Counted from the stretch's first letter, positions 36,552 through 50,370 are shown. The stretch is 64,000 nucleotides of DNA from Stappia sp. MMSF_3263 (GCF_030733745.1 NZ_JASHIK010000024.1:1-64000); one strand, 5' to 3'. The notes: generated by a model not told the origin, from the sequence alone. Numbers and translations: made by a program.

Positions 36552-37952
36552 ATGAACGCGCGCGACATGCATTCGGCCTCAAAGCGGGCCTCACGCCTTT
36601 TCAACGCCTTCCGGCACGATCGCCGTGGCGCGATCCTGCCGTTTCTCGCGATCGTCATCATCGTTGTCATCGTCGCGGCCGGAGCTGGTCTCGATTTCGG
36701 CCGCGCCGTCAACCAGCGCCAGGCGATCTCGCGCGGTCTCGACGCGGCGATGCTTGCGGTGGCGCGCGAGCTTTCCGTCCGCAACATGTCGTCCAGCGAG
36801 ATCAAGGCCTTTCTCGACAGCAACTACGAGGCCTATTTCGGTGCCAACTCGGAAGGCTCCGGCATCAAGGGCGCGACGATCGTCATCGACGAGCCCAAGA
36901 TCGATACGGAGACGCGCAAGATCGAGGTCTCGGCAAGCTCACGGGTGCCGACCTATTTCATCCATCTCGCCGGTTTCGGTCCGGATGCGCTCAATGTCAG
37001 CGTCGACGCACAAGCGGTCTACCCCAAGAGCGTCGAGGCAACGCTCGTCCTCGACGTCACCGGCTCGATGGGCGGCAGCAAGATCCAGGCCCTGCGCAAC
37101 GCCGCGGCAACCTTCGTCAACACACTGGTTCCCCCGGATGCGGTCGCGACCAACGAGAAGGTCAAGATCGCGGTCGTGCCCTATGCCTCCGGCGTCAATG
37201 TCGGCACGGCGCGGGCAACGCTTGCCACCAAGGGCGCCAATGCCAGCCGGACGTCCTACACGGATTGCGTCACCGAGCGCGACGGCGCGCAGGCCTATAC
37301 AGATGCCAGCTATGTCACGGCTTCCATCGGTCCCGGCGCCCAGCAGGCCGGCTACAACAGCGGCTATTACAGGAGCGGCAACAACGTCTACAGCAGCAGC
37401 GGCTTCGTCTGTCCGAATGCCGAACTGGTGCCGCTGACGCTTGATCCGGGATCTTCTTCCAAGGCCGGCACGCCGCTCTACACGATCGCCAGGCTGTCGG
37501 CGAGCGGCAACACCGCCGGCCAGACCGGTGTCGCCTGGGGCTGGTACACGCTCTCGAATGCCTGGTCGGGCCTGTGGCCGGCGAACTCGAAGCCGGCGCC
37601 CTATACCGACGAGCGCGTGCTGAAATACATGCTGCTGATGACGGATGGCGACTTCAACACCTATTTCGACGGGCCGACCAAGGTCAGGGGCACGACCTAC
37701 GACTGGATTGCCGAGTTGAACGGAACGGAGTCCACGAACCGGGCCATCAGCCTGTGCAGCGCCATCAAGAAGACCGGCATCAAGATCATCACCGTCGGCT
37801 TCCAGATCGGCAGCCTGGCCAATGCCAAGAAGGTGATGAGCCAGTGCGCCTCCTCGTCCGCGGATTATTATCTCGCAGAGGACGATGCGGAACTAAACGC
37901 GCGCTTCTCGGCCATCGCCAACCAGATCAAGACCACCTACCTGTCGCGTTGA
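36552..37952 (+). CDS. TadE/TadG-like pilus-associated protein with a von Willebrand A domain
   Basis: A 466-residue protein. A TadG-like N-terminus (RHDRRGAILPFLAIVIIVVIVAAGAGLDFGRAV) supplies one membrane anchor at about 28-48 and leaves the rest outside. A von Willebrand A domain starts near 163 with the metal site Asp168-Val-Thr170-Gly-Ser172 and continues with LLMTDGDFN. A Tyr/Ser/Gly-rich insert (about 250-300) lies inside it. Proteins of this type help Flp/Tad pili or surface adhesion. No tad/cpa genes are nearby. An upstream ATG at 36489 is less likely; GGGAG precedes 36552. Confidence 0.87.
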   Translation: MNARDMHSASKRASRLFNAFRHDRRGAILPFLAIVIIVVIVAAGAGLDFGRAVNQRQAISRGLDAAMLAVARELSVRNMSSSEIKAFLDSNYEAYFGANSEGSGIKGATIVIDEPKIDTETRKIEVSASSRVPTYFIHLAGFGPDALNVSVDAQAVYPKSVEATLVLDVTGSMGGSKIQALRNAAATFVNTLVPPDAVATNEKVKIAVVPYASGVNVGTARATLATKGANASRTSYTDCVTERDGAQAYTDASYVTASIGPGAQQAGYNSGYYRSGNNVYSSSGFVCPNAELVPLTLDPGSSSKAGTPLYTIARLSASGNTAGQTGVAWGWYTLSNAWSGLWPANSKPAPYTDERVLKYMLLMTDGDFNTYFDGPTKVRGTTYDWIAELNGTESTNRAISLCSAIKKTGIKIITVGFQIGSLANAKKVMSQCASSSADYYLAEDDAELNARFSAIANQIKTTYLSR

Positions 37953-37981
37953 GGCGGCCGTGTGACGACCCGCTGGCACCG

Positions 37982-38119
37982 GACGCCGCGTGGCGGGTGG
38001 GCACCTGCTTGAAAAGGTCTCGGCACCTACCTGCCGCGACCGTCCGCGCCGAAAACATCCGCCGGGGTTGCCAATGGACCCCCGGTCAAGCCGGGGGTGA
38101 CGCCGGAGAGGGGGCAAGG
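37982..38119 (+). repeat. REP-like composite repeat, copy A1
   Basis: The 138-base unit begins GACGCCGCGTGGCGGGTGGG and contains the palindromic core CCCCCGGTCAAGCCGGGGG near its end, finishing in GGGGCAAGG. Copy A3 is close to full length and A2 is a partial copy. Confidence 0.8.
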
Positions 38120-38202
38120 GTCGACGATCGGCCGCCACCCCCACCCCAAGCAGTCCTCTCCAACAGCGAGACCGGCACTCAACCGCCAGCCCACCCTCGG
38201 GT

Positions 38203-38250
38203 CGTCACCCCCGCCGGGGCGAAGCGCAGAGCGGGGGCCCATTGGTTGCC
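38203..38250 (-). repeat. REP-like repeat, inverted copy B1
   Basis: CGTCACCCCCGCC...GCGGGGGCCCATTGG, read on the other strand, matches the core of the A repeats (TTGCCAATGG...GGGGGTGACG). It is nearly identical to B2, with similarity running on to about 38285. Confidence 0.8.
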
Positions 38251-38343
38251 AGAGAGGCGGCGATAAGATCGCGGTGGCAGCGTGACCGACCGGCGCGCAA
38301 GCGGCGGTGGCCGCATTCACCACCGATGGCGAAGGGCTCCGTG

Positions 38344-38434
38344 CCTGCCGCGACCGGCGGTACCTGTCACATCCATCGGGGTTGCCAATGGACCCCCGGT
38401 CAAGCCGGCGGTGACGCCGGAGAGGGGGGCAAGG
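38344..38434 (+). repeat. REP-like repeat, partial copy A2
   Basis: Its 3' part (GGGGTTGCCAATGGACCCCC through GGGGCAAGG) is almost identical to A1. The 5' third of the A unit is missing or degenerate. Confidence 0.78.
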
Positions 38435-38597
38435 CTGGTTGTGGCCGGCAGCACGGAGGGATGATGCCGGGGTCCGCGGAGCACCCTGCGCTTCTCTCCT
38501 GCCGGTGCAGGGAGGCGGCCCTCTGTGGTCGCTCCACCCTCAATCCGTCAACCTGAATTCAGCCGACCAACACTCGGCAGTTGCCCCACACACAGGG

Positions 38598-38645
38598 CGT
38601 CACCCCCGCCGGAGCGCAGCGCAGAGCGGGGGCCCATTGGCTTCC
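38598..38645 (-). repeat. REP-like repeat, inverted copy B2
   Basis: Close copy of B1, 395 bases downstream of it, with the same orientation. Confidence 0.8.
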
Positions 38646-38680
38646 AGAGCGATGGCGACAGTGACGCATTCCGTTCCGCT

Positions 38681-38818
38681 GACGCCGCGTGGCGGGTGGG
38701 CATCTGCTTGAGAAGGTCTCGGCACCTGCCTGCCGCAACCGTCCGCGCCGAAACATCCATCGGGATTGCCGATGGATCCCCGCTCGGAGGCGGGGATGAC
38801 CTCCGTGGGGAGGCAAGG
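38681..38818 (+). repeat. REP-like composite repeat, copy A3
   Basis: Same length as A1 and aligned end to end, with scattered substitutions. The core has drifted to GATCCCCGCTC...GCGGGGATGAC, keeping its palindrome by compensating changes. The rest of the 984-base gene-free gap (37953-38936) shows no credible gene. Confidence 0.8.
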
Positions 38819-38936
38819 CCGGCGCGACAGCCGCCCCGGGTGACGGCCCGCGAGCATGGTCCGTGCACGGCAGTCCTTCACCTTGCGCCTGGGCGCGCCC
38901 CTCCCCCAGTCAGGGAAGGAGCGCGCGTCGGCCGGT

Positions 38937-40877
<1,941 letters not shown>

Positions 40878-41053
40878 ACGGACCCTCCCGAGGTGTTTTC
40901 CGGGCGCTGGCTGGCCATCCGCGCCCTGATGATCGCCGCGCATTATGAGGATCGCGGCCCGGGCCGTCCACTTCGCTGAAATCGTTCTTTCGTAGGCTCG
41001 CGGCAAACCGCGCGCGCCCCGGCGGAAGGCAGCAGGGCGCGCAGCCGATGACC

Positions 41054-41452
41054 TCAGCCGAACAGGCCGATCACGCAGCCCTGGACGACGAGCACGGCAA
41101 GCCAGTGGCCGCCGTCGATCACCGTCAGCGCCCAGGACTGGCCCTGGAAGCGATGGTTGACGATGAGGCTGGTGGCCAGAAAGCCGACCCAGACGAGCAC
41201 CGCCGACAGGATGCCGTTGCCCAGCGTCACCGGACCGGCGTGATAGATGATCCCGGCAAAGACGAAGGCCATCACGAGCTGGCAGGCGAAGGCACCGGCG
41301 AAAAGCAGCGGGTTCGGTCGGACATCGTCTTCGCCGAGCCGGGCCGCGCGCATCCAGGCCTTGCCCAGGACCCCGTACCACAACGCCCCGACCGCGAAGG
41401 ACGCAACGGCAGCGACCAGCACCGCCACCAGATTGATCCCGTCGAACATCAT
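41054..41452 (-). CDS. DUF1761 small membrane protein
   Basis: A 132-residue protein with four hydrophobic helices and the DUF1761 opening [25 protein letters not shown]. Function unknown. Double ATGs at 41452/41449 follow GGGAGG. It is 176 bases upstream of acs and 52 bases downstream of a hypothetical gene on the same strand. Confidence 0.85.
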   Translation of the reverse strand: MMFDGINLVAVLVAAVASFAVGALWYGVLGKAWMRAARLGEDDVRPNPLLFAGAFACQLVMAFVFAGIIYHAGPVTLGNGILSAVLVWVGFLATSLIVNHRFQGQSWALTVIDGGHWLAVLVVQGCVIGLFG

Positions 41453-41504
41453 CCCCGACACCTCCCGTTGAAAAGCCTGTTCACGCGGTAGCTCACCCGC
41501 CCCT

Positions 41505-42083
41505 TCAGCCGAAGAGGATCCGCGTGGTGCCGCCCCCGAACGCGGCGACAAGGTCCTCCAGCACCTGTCGGCGCCCGGCAAGCAGATGCACCAGCGCCTC
41601 GCGCCCGCGCAGTTCGGCGCCCGACAGGGGTGGCCCGCGCCGCGTCCCGTAGCGGTCGACCTCGCCGATCCACAAGGTGCGCGGCGGGCCGGACGCGTCC
41701 TCGCCGCCCCGCCCGTCTTCCCCCTGTCCGTCCGCCTTGCCCCGGCGGCGGGTGCCCAGCTCGATCAGCACGACCGCATTGCGGAAATCCTCCAGCGTGT
41801 CGGCCGCAACAAGGGAAAACAGGTAACGGGCGCCCGAGGCGCCGGCCAGATAGCGGTAGCGGTCGCCAAGCCCGAGATCTTCCGCCGCCCGCGGCGCCTC
41901 GGCGGCATTGCTCCGCCCGGCCGCAGGCGCCCCGTCGGCAGGCAGACTGCCGGCGGGCAGACTGTCAGCGGGCGCCGGCATCCCCGCCGGGACTGGCAGG
42001 TCGGAGGAATGCAGCGCGTCGGCGGCGCGTAGCGCCCCGCCTTCGCCGGGAGCCTGCCGCACCGGTGAGGCCGGTTGTTTCAT
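41505..42083 (-). CDS. Hypothetical protein with a low-complexity N-terminal half
   Basis: A 192-residue protein I do not recognise. Residues about 33-60 are a Pro/Ala/Gly/Ser/Asp repeat tract (PADSLPAGSLPADGAPA). The C-terminal part looks folded (LGDRYRYLAGASGARYLFS, NAVVLIELGTRR, TLWIGEVDRYG) with a helical end (ALVHLLAGRRQVLEDLVAAF). No signal peptide. It lies between acnA and the DUF1761 gene, all on one strand. Confidence 0.65.
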   Translation of the reverse strand: MKQPASPVRQAPGEGGALRAADALHSSDLPVPAGMPAPADSLPAGSLPADGAPAAGRSNAAEAPRAAEDLGLGDRYRYLAGASGARYLFSLVAADTLEDFRNAVVLIELGTRRRGKADGQGEDGRGGEDASGPPRTLWIGEVDRYGTRRGPPLSGAELRGREALVHLLAGRRQVLEDLVAAFGGGTTRILFG

Positions 42084-42162
42084 GCCGACAATCTAGAACG
42101 TATCGTGAACCCTCGCCAGTGCAAAAAATCGCAGGGCCGCCCCTGGCCGTCCCCGTCCGGCA

Positions 42163-42197
42163 CGAAAAGGCCGCCGGCGGAACTCCGTCGGCGGCCT
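42163..42197 (-). terminator. Intrinsic terminator of acnA
   Basis: The 13-bp stem (AGGCCGCCGGCGG pairing with CCGTCGGCGGCCT, one G-T wobble), loop AACT, is followed on the minus strand by TTTTCG. It lies 33 bases beyond the acnA stop. Confidence 0.85.
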
Positions 42198-42229
42198 GTC
42201 GATCAGTGCAATCCTGCCCGCAGGGCGGA

Positions 42230-44977
<2,748 letters not shown>

Positions 44978-45339
44978 GGCTGGCGGTCCCCTTAGTTGTC
45001 TCGGGCGCGGCTGACCCCATGGCCGCGTCGCGCCCAACGAATGCGTTCGCCCGCCTTACGGTCGTCGTCTTGGAAAACGCCGCAAGCCGGGCTCGCCGTC
45101 TCGCGCGCGCGGACTTGGGCATCCGAGCACGGGTCGGCGCCCGTATAGCGAATTTCAGCGCCGGGGGCCAGCGGATAGCGCCACGACGGGCATTCGCAAT
45201 AAGGTTAGGCCGCCTCGTGGGGAAATCCAGGGCCGGCCGCGGCGCTTTGCGCCTTGATCGGCCTGCATCCCCATGCGATGGCTCGAGGCAGGCGGGGCGG
45301 AGCTTTCGCATCGCCCAGCGCCCTTGAAACCGGAACGTC
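44978..45339. other. 362-base divergent spacer between acnA and ccmA
   Basis: It must hold the promoters of both transcription units. I see no clear sigma-factor boxes, riboswitch or hairpin. The open frame at 45019-45327 looks non-coding. Confidence 0.6.
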
Positions 45340-45972
45340 ATGCGTCTGATCGCCGAAAACCTTGCCTGCGACCGGGGCGGCCGCCGTGTCTTCGCCGGCG
45401 TCCGGCTGTCCCTGGAAAGCGGCGCGGCCCTCGTCGTCACCGGCCCCAACGGCGTCGGCAAGTCGAGCCTGCTGCGCGTGCTGGCCGGCCTCGTTCAGCC
45501 GGCGGAGGGACATGTCGCCATCGAAGGCGGCGACGACGAGGCGACGCCGGGCGAACACTGCCACTATTCCGGCCATCTCGACGCGCTGAAGCCGGCCTTG
45601 AGCGTTGCCGAGAACCTCCTCTTCTGGCGCGCCTTCCTGTCGGCTCCCGACGAACCGGCCTGCTTCGGCCTTGCCCCGTGCGATCCGGAGGCGGCGCTGG
45701 AACGCGTCGGCATCGGCCATGTCGCCGACCTGCCGGCCGCCTATCTGTCCGCCGGCCAGCGCCGGCGGCTGGCGCTGGCCCGCCTTCTCGTCACCGCCCG
45801 CCCGGTCTGGCTGCTCGACGAACCGACCGCCGCCCTCGATGCGGCCTCCGAGGAGGCCCTGACGGAGCTGATGCGCGCCCATGTGAACGCCGGCGGCATG
45901 GTTATCGCCGCCACCCACCAGCCGCTTGATCTCGACCCGGTCTCGACGCTCCGTCTGGAGGCCGCGACGTGA
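45340..45972 (+). CDS. ccmA: Heme exporter ATP-binding protein CcmA
   Basis: A 210-residue ABC ATPase for cytochrome c maturation. Walker A is TGPNGVGKSSLL (Lys41), the signature is LSAGQRRRLALARLL, and Walker B is VWLLDEPTAAL. CcmAB with CcmCD releases holo-CcmE carrying heme. It is first in the ccmABCDG operon, and the ccmB GTG overlaps its stop. Confidence 0.97.
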   Translation: MRLIAENLACDRGGRRVFAGVRLSLESGAALVVTGPNGVGKSSLLRVLAGLVQPAEGHVAIEGGDDEATPGEHCHYSGHLDALKPALSVAENLLFWRAFLSAPDEPACFGLAPCDPEAALERVGIGHVADLPAAYLSAGQRRRLALARLLVTARPVWLLDEPTAALDAASEEALTELMRAHVNAGGMVIAATHQPLDLDPVSTLRLEAAT

Positions 45973-46658
45973 GCGGCCCGACACCTGCCGGCACCTGGGT
46001 CGGGGCGCTGTTCGCGCGCGAGCTGCGCCTTTCCGTCCGCGTCGGCGGCGGCGCGCTGATCGGCGTGCTGTTCTTTCTCGCGGTGATCACGGTCATCCCC
46101 TTCGGCGTCGGCCCGGACCTCAACCTTTTGGCGCGCATCGGTCCGGCGGTGCTTTGGATCGGCGCGCTGCTCGCCACCCTGCTCGGCCTCGACAGGCTGT
46201 TCCAGGCCGACCGCGACGACGGCTCGCTCGACCTGATGCTGATGGCCGGCCGGCCGCTGGAACTCGTCGTGCTGGTCAAGTGCCTGGCCCACTGGGCCGG
46301 CACCGGGCTGCCGCTGGTGATCGCCGCCCCGGTTCTCGCCATCTTCCTCAACCTGGAGCCGCTGGCCACCGGTGCCGTCACACTGACGCTCGCCGTCGGC
46401 ACCCCCGCACTGACGCTGATCGGCGCGATCGGCGCGGCGCTGACCGTTTCCCTGCGCCGCGGCGGGCTGCTGCTCGCGGTGCTCGTCATTCCGTTCAGCA
46501 TTCCGGTGCTGATTTTCGGCGTCAGCGCCGCCGACGCGGCGATCACCGATCCGACACCGTTCCTGACGCCGTTCCTCTTCCTCTGCGCGCTGACGCTGGT
46601 CGCATCGGTCGTCGGACCGTTTGCCGCGGCGATGGCGTTGCGGTTTTCCTCCGACTGA
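45969..46658 (+). CDS. ccmB: Heme exporter membrane protein CcmB
   Basis: A 229-residue protein with six hydrophobic helices and CcmB features (LFARELRLSVRVGG, DDGSLDLMLMAGRPLELVVLVK). It forms the ABC complex with CcmA. GTG start overlapping the ccmA stop (GTGA). The 101-base gap to ccmC is the largest in the operon. Confidence 0.96.
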   Translation: MSGPTPAGTWVGALFARELRLSVRVGGGALIGVLFFLAVITVIPFGVGPDLNLLARIGPAVLWIGALLATLLGLDRLFQADRDDGSLDLMLMAGRPLELVVLVKCLAHWAGTGLPLVIAAPVLAIFLNLEPLATGAVTLTLAVGTPALTLIGAIGAALTVSLRRGGLLLAVLVIPFSIPVLIFGVSAADAAITDPTPFLTPFLFLCALTLVASVVGPFAAAMALRFSSD

Positions 46659-46759
46659 CCGGCGCTATCCAGGGCCTCGCGCCGGTTTGATCGAGATCAG
46701 CGCGCATGCGCGCCGCATGCCGCATTGAAAGCAGGCCGCCCCGACATTAGAACAGTTCC

Positions 46760-47518
46760 ATGGCAATCGCAGACCTCGCCAATCCGACCCGTTTCATGGC
46801 CCTTTCGGGCAGGCTGCTGCCGTGGCTGGGCATCGCCTGCGCGCTCGCCTTCGCCGCCGGCCTCTACATGACCTTCTTCGTCGCTCCCGACGACTACCAG
46901 CAAGGCGCCACGGTCAAGATCATGTTCCTGCATGTGCCGGCCGCCTGGCTTGCCATGATGTGCTATTCGGTCATGGCGGTCTCCGCGCTCGGCACATTGA
47001 TCTGGAAGCATCCGCTCGCCGACGTCTCGGCCCGCGCGGCGGCGCCGATCGGAGCAGCCTTCACGTTCCTGTCGCTGATCACCGGCTCGCTCTGGGGCAA
47101 GCCGATGTGGGGCACTTACTGGGTATGGGACGCGCGGCTGACCTCGGTTCTGGTGCTGTTCATCATGTATCTCGGCCTGATCGCGCTGTGGCGCACGGTC
47201 GAGGACCCGATCCGCGCCGGCAAGGCGACCGCCGTGCTGACCCTGGTTGGCGCCATCAACCTGCCGATCATCAAGTTCTCCGTCGACTGGTGGAACACGC
47301 TGCACCAGCCGGCAAGCGTCGTGCGCCTCGACGGACCGGCCATCCATCCGACGATCCTGTGGCCGCTGCTGGTCATGGCGCTCGCCTTCACCCTTCTGTT
47401 CTTCACCTTGCACATGATGGCGATGCGCAACGAGGTGCTGCGCCGCAGGCTGCGCACCCTGCAGCTGGGCGCGGCCAGCGCCCGCACCGCCACAGCCCGC
47501 CCGCAGGCAGCCGAATGA
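46760..47518 (+). CDS. ccmC: Heme-handling membrane protein CcmC
   Basis: A 252-residue protein with six helices and the tryptophan-rich heme-binding loop WGKPMWGTYWVWDARLTS. Conserved histidines flank it in LHVPAAWLAMM and WWNTLHQPAS. It loads heme onto CcmE. It overlaps ccmD by 4 bases. Confidence 0.97.
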   Translation: MAIADLANPTRFMALSGRLLPWLGIACALAFAAGLYMTFFVAPDDYQQGATVKIMFLHVPAAWLAMMCYSVMAVSALGTLIWKHPLADVSARAAAPIGAAFTFLSLITGSLWGKPMWGTYWVWDARLTSVLVLFIMYLGLIALWRTVEDPIRAGKATAVLTLVGAINLPIIKFSVDWWNTLHQPASVVRLDGPAIHPTILWPLLVMALAFTLLFFTLHMMAMRNEVLRRRLRTLQLGAASARTATARPQAAE

Positions 47519-47739
47519 CCGCACTTCTCGATCTCGGCCCCCATGCCGGCTTCATCCTCTCCAGCTACGCGATCACGCTGGCGACGATCGCCGGCCTGTT
47601 CCTCTGGCTGCGCATGGACCGGGCCCGGCTTGTCACCGCCCTTGAACGGCTGGAGGCGCAGGGCGTGCGCCGGCGGTCGGGGCGCTCCGCGACCGGCAAT
47701 GGCGCAGGCCCCAGAACAGCGACGGGATCCGGACGATGA
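47515..47739 (+). CDS. ccmD: Small cytochrome c maturation protein CcmD
   Basis: A 74-residue protein with one membrane helix preceded by LDLGPHAGFILSSYAIT, the recognisable CcmD opening, and a basic C-terminal tail (RSGRSATGNGAGPRT) a little longer than usual. It overlaps ccmC and ccmG by 4 bases each. Confidence 0.92.
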   Translation: MTALLDLGPHAGFILSSYAITLATIAGLFLWLRMDRARLVTALERLEAQGVRRRSGRSATGNGAGPRTATGSGR

Positions 47740-48404
47740 GCGAGACGGAAACCGGCAGGACGGAGACCGACACGGCACAGACCGGCTCTTCGGCGCGAGG
47801 CGGCGCCCGGGATGACGGGCAGGCCGCGCCCCGCCGCCGCATCCCGCTGCTGGCGCTGCTGCCGCTGATCGTCTTCTCGCTGCTGGCAGCCCTCTTTCTG
47901 GTGCAGCTGCTCAGCGGCAAGGACACGTCCCAGGTGCCGTCCGCGTTGATCGACAAGCCCTCGCCCGAATTCACGCTGCCGCCCGTCGACGGGCTCACAA
48001 GGGACGGCGCGGCCGTGGCCGGCGTGTCGCGCGCCGACCTTCTGGGCAAGGTCAGCATCGTCAACATCTTCGCCTCCTGGTGCGTGCCCTGCCGGCAGGA
48101 GCACCCCCTGCTGGAGGAACTGGCCCGCTCCGGCAAGGCGCAGATGATCGGCATCAACTACAAGGACAAGGCGGAGAACGCCCGCCGCTTCCTCGGCACG
48201 CTCGGCAACCCGTACGACCTGGTCGGCGCCGACGAGAACGGCCGCGCCGCCATCGACTGGGGTGTCTACGGCGTGCCGGAAACCTTCATCGTCGATGCAC
48301 GCGGCACGATCCGCTTCAAGTTCATAGGCCCGCTTTCGCCGCAGTCCTACAAGGACGCGTTCCTGCCAGAGCTGGAAAAGGTCCTCGCCACCCCGCAAGG
48401 GTGA
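47736..48404 (+). CDS. ccmG: Thiol:disulfide interchange protein CcmG/DsbE
   Basis: A 222-residue membrane-anchored thioredoxin-like protein (anchor about 38-58) with redox motif Cys116-Val-Pro-Cys119 in FASWCVPCRQEHP and the DsbE-type YGVPETFIVDARGTIRFKFIGPL. It reduces apocytochrome c for heme attachment. The N-terminal 35 residues are an unusually long polar tail. It is last in the operon; ccmE, ccmF and ccmH are not here. Confidence 0.96.
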   Translation: MSETETGRTETDTAQTGSSARGGARDDGQAAPRRRIPLLALLPLIVFSLLAALFLVQLLSGKDTSQVPSALIDKPSPEFTLPPVDGLTRDGAAVAGVSRADLLGKVSIVNIFASWCVPCRQEHPLLEELARSGKAQMIGINYKDKAENARRFLGTLGNPYDLVGADENGRAAIDWGVYGVPETFIVDARGTIRFKFIGPLSPQSYKDAFLPELEKVLATPQG

Positions 48405-48594
48405 CATCCCGAACGGGTCCGTGCGAAATTTTCCCGTTTGCGTGATCTCAAGTCCTCGTGAGTGGCCTTCGTCGGCAACGCAACCTATTGTCCGGATCGA
48501 GGGCGGCGCACCGGCACGGGGCCGGCGCCGAAGGTCAACCGGACGACACGGCCTATCGGGCATCGTGGCGCCGGACAACAGTGCGACAGGCCCA

Positions 48595-49317
48595 ATGCGG
48601 ACAGTCTCCCGGTTCCTTGCTTTCGTGTTTCTGCCGCTGGCCATGGCGGCCGGCGCCGCTCATGCCGGCGACCAGCGTGCCGTGGTGGAGCTGTTCACCA
48701 GCCAGGGCTGCTCCTCCTGCCCGCCCGCCGACAAGCTGATGGGCGAGTTGGCCGGGCGCCGCGACCTCGTGGCGCTCTCCTATCCCGTCGACTACTGGGA
48801 CTATCTGGGCTGGCGCGACACGCTCGCATCGCCCGACAACAGCGCCCGCCAGCGCGCCTATGCCGAGGCCCGTGGCGACCGCTCCGTCTACACACCGCAG
48901 ATCGTCGTCAACGGCGCCGCCCATGTCATCGGAAGCGACCGCGCCGCGCTGAAGCGCGAACTCTCCCGCCGCCCGTCGCTGCCGGTCACGGTCGACCTGC
49001 GCATGGCCGGGGACCTGCTGGAAGCGCGGGTCGACGGGACGCTGCCGCTGCGCGCCAAGATGGCCACCGTCTATTTCGTCTTCGTCGCCGATCCCGTCAC
49101 CGTCGATATCGGCCGCGGCGAGAATGGCGGCCGCGCGGTAACCTATCACCATGTCGTGCGCGGCATTCGCGCCGTTGGCATGTGGGAAGGCGGGTCGGCC
49201 ACCTACCGGTTGCCGAAAAGCGAGATGGCCAAGATGAAGGCCGGGCATTGCGCGGTGCTCGTCCAGATCGAGGACGGCGGGCGTCCGGGCACGATCCTCG
49301 GCGCCGCGATCCACTGA
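48595..49317 (+). CDS. Exported DUF1223 (thioredoxin-like) protein
   Basis: A 240-residue protein with a signal peptide (to about residue 24, AGAAHA). An N-terminal thioredoxin-like part holds CxxC Cys39-Ser-Ser-Cys42 in LFTSQGCSSCPPADK, and a beta-rich C-terminal part follows. Function unknown, though the CxxC and position after ccmG hint at periplasmic redox work. The frame extends upstream, but ATG 48595 gives the clean signal peptide. Confidence 0.88.
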   Translation: MRTVSRFLAFVFLPLAMAAGAAHAGDQRAVVELFTSQGCSSCPPADKLMGELAGRRDLVALSYPVDYWDYLGWRDTLASPDNSARQRAYAEARGDRSVYTPQIVVNGAAHVIGSDRAALKRELSRRPSLPVTVDLRMAGDLLEARVDGTLPLRAKMATVYFVFVADPVTVDIGRGENGGRAVTYHHVVRGIRAVGMWEGGSATYRLPKSEMAKMKAGHCAVLVQIEDGGRPGTILGAAIH

Positions 49318-49459
49318 ATTCCGCCGACGCGCGCGGGTTTGTCATTCCCGGGAAAACAGGGTAGGCCTTTGCCGCCGCCGGCGTGCCGGCGAGCTGTTCC
49401 CGACGCCCGTGCCTTCCGGCAGGCCGGCGTCCCCGGTTTCGTGCTGAAGGCCGCCCGCC

Positions 49460-50347
49460 ATGTCACTTCGCCTGCGCGTCGCGCTTGCCAGCATCCTTGT
49501 CGGCCTGATCGTGCTCGGGCTGAAATTCCTCGCCTACTGGTGGACGGGCTCGGTCGCGCTTTACTCCGACGCGCTCGAATCGGTGGTCAACGTGGCCTCC
49601 GCGATCGCCGCCTTCCTGGCGGTCTGGTTCGCCGCCAAGCCGGCCGACAGCAACCACCCCTATGGCCATCACAAGGCCGAGTACATGGCCGCCGTGCTCG
49701 TCGGCGTGATGATCGTGCTCGCCGCCCTGTCGATCGCCCGCGAGGCCTGGCTCGCCTATCAGGACCCGCCGCCGGTCTCCTTCACGCCGGAGGGCCTTGG
49801 CATGAACGCGCTCGCCAGCGTGATCAACGGCGCCTGGGCCTTCGTGCTGATCCGCGTCGGCCGGAGCCACCGGTCGATGGCGCTTGTCGCCGACGGCAAG
49901 CACCTGACCACGGACGTGGTCTCTTCGCTCGCCGTGCTCCTCGGCGTGCTGCTGGTCTTCCTGACCGGGATACAGGCGCTCGATTCGCTGCTTGCCGGGC
50001 TCGTCGCCCTCAACATCCTGTGGTCGGGCTGGGGATTGATGAAGGAATCGCTCGGCGGACTGATGGACGAGGCCGTCGCTCCCGCCCTGCAGGACCGTAT
50101 CCGGGACGTGATCTCCTCGGCCGGCGACGGCGCCATCGAGGCGCATGACCTCAGGACCCGCTCGGCCGGACACGTGATCTTCGTGGACTTCCACCTGGTG
50201 GTGCCCGCCGACATGACGGTCGAACGCGCCCACGAGATCTGCGACCGGATCGAGGAGGCCATCTCCACCGACGTGCCAGGCGCCCGCAGCACCATCCATG
50301 TGGAGCCCGAGCACAAGGCCAAGCACACGGGCATCGTCGTCATCTGA
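49460..50347 (+). CDS. Cation diffusion facilitator (CDF) metal efflux protein
   Basis: A 295-residue CDF transporter with six helices. Metal-site motifs are SDALESVVN in helix 2, HPYGHHKAEY in the loop, and a second His/Asp set in VADGKHLTTDVVSS (helix 5). The C-terminal cytoplasmic domain ends in STIHVEPEHKAKH. Likely substrates are Zn, Fe or Mn. It converges on the hybrid kinase gene. Confidence 0.93.
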   Translation: MSLRLRVALASILVGLIVLGLKFLAYWWTGSVALYSDALESVVNVASAIAAFLAVWFAAKPADSNHPYGHHKAEYMAAVLVGVMIVLAALSIAREAWLAYQDPPPVSFTPEGLGMNALASVINGAWAFVLIRVGRSHRSMALVADGKHLTTDVVSSLAVLLGVLLVFLTGIQALDSLLAGLVALNILWSGWGLMKESLGGLMDEAVAPALQDRIRDVISSAGDGAIEAHDLRTRSAGHVIFVDFHLVVPADMTVERAHEICDRIEEAISTDVPGARSTIHVEPEHKAKHTGIVVI

Positions 50348-50370
50348 ACGGCAGGCGCAAGGGCCGCCCC

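Noticed and set aside
38027-38868. Several short frames (60-180 codons) in the 38-kb gap
   Set aside because: All are made of the REP-like repeats and change frame between copies; no plausible start sites.
45019-45327. A 102-codon frame between acnA and ccmA
   Set aside because: Alanine/arginine-rich, no ribosome site, and it fills the only space available for two promoters.
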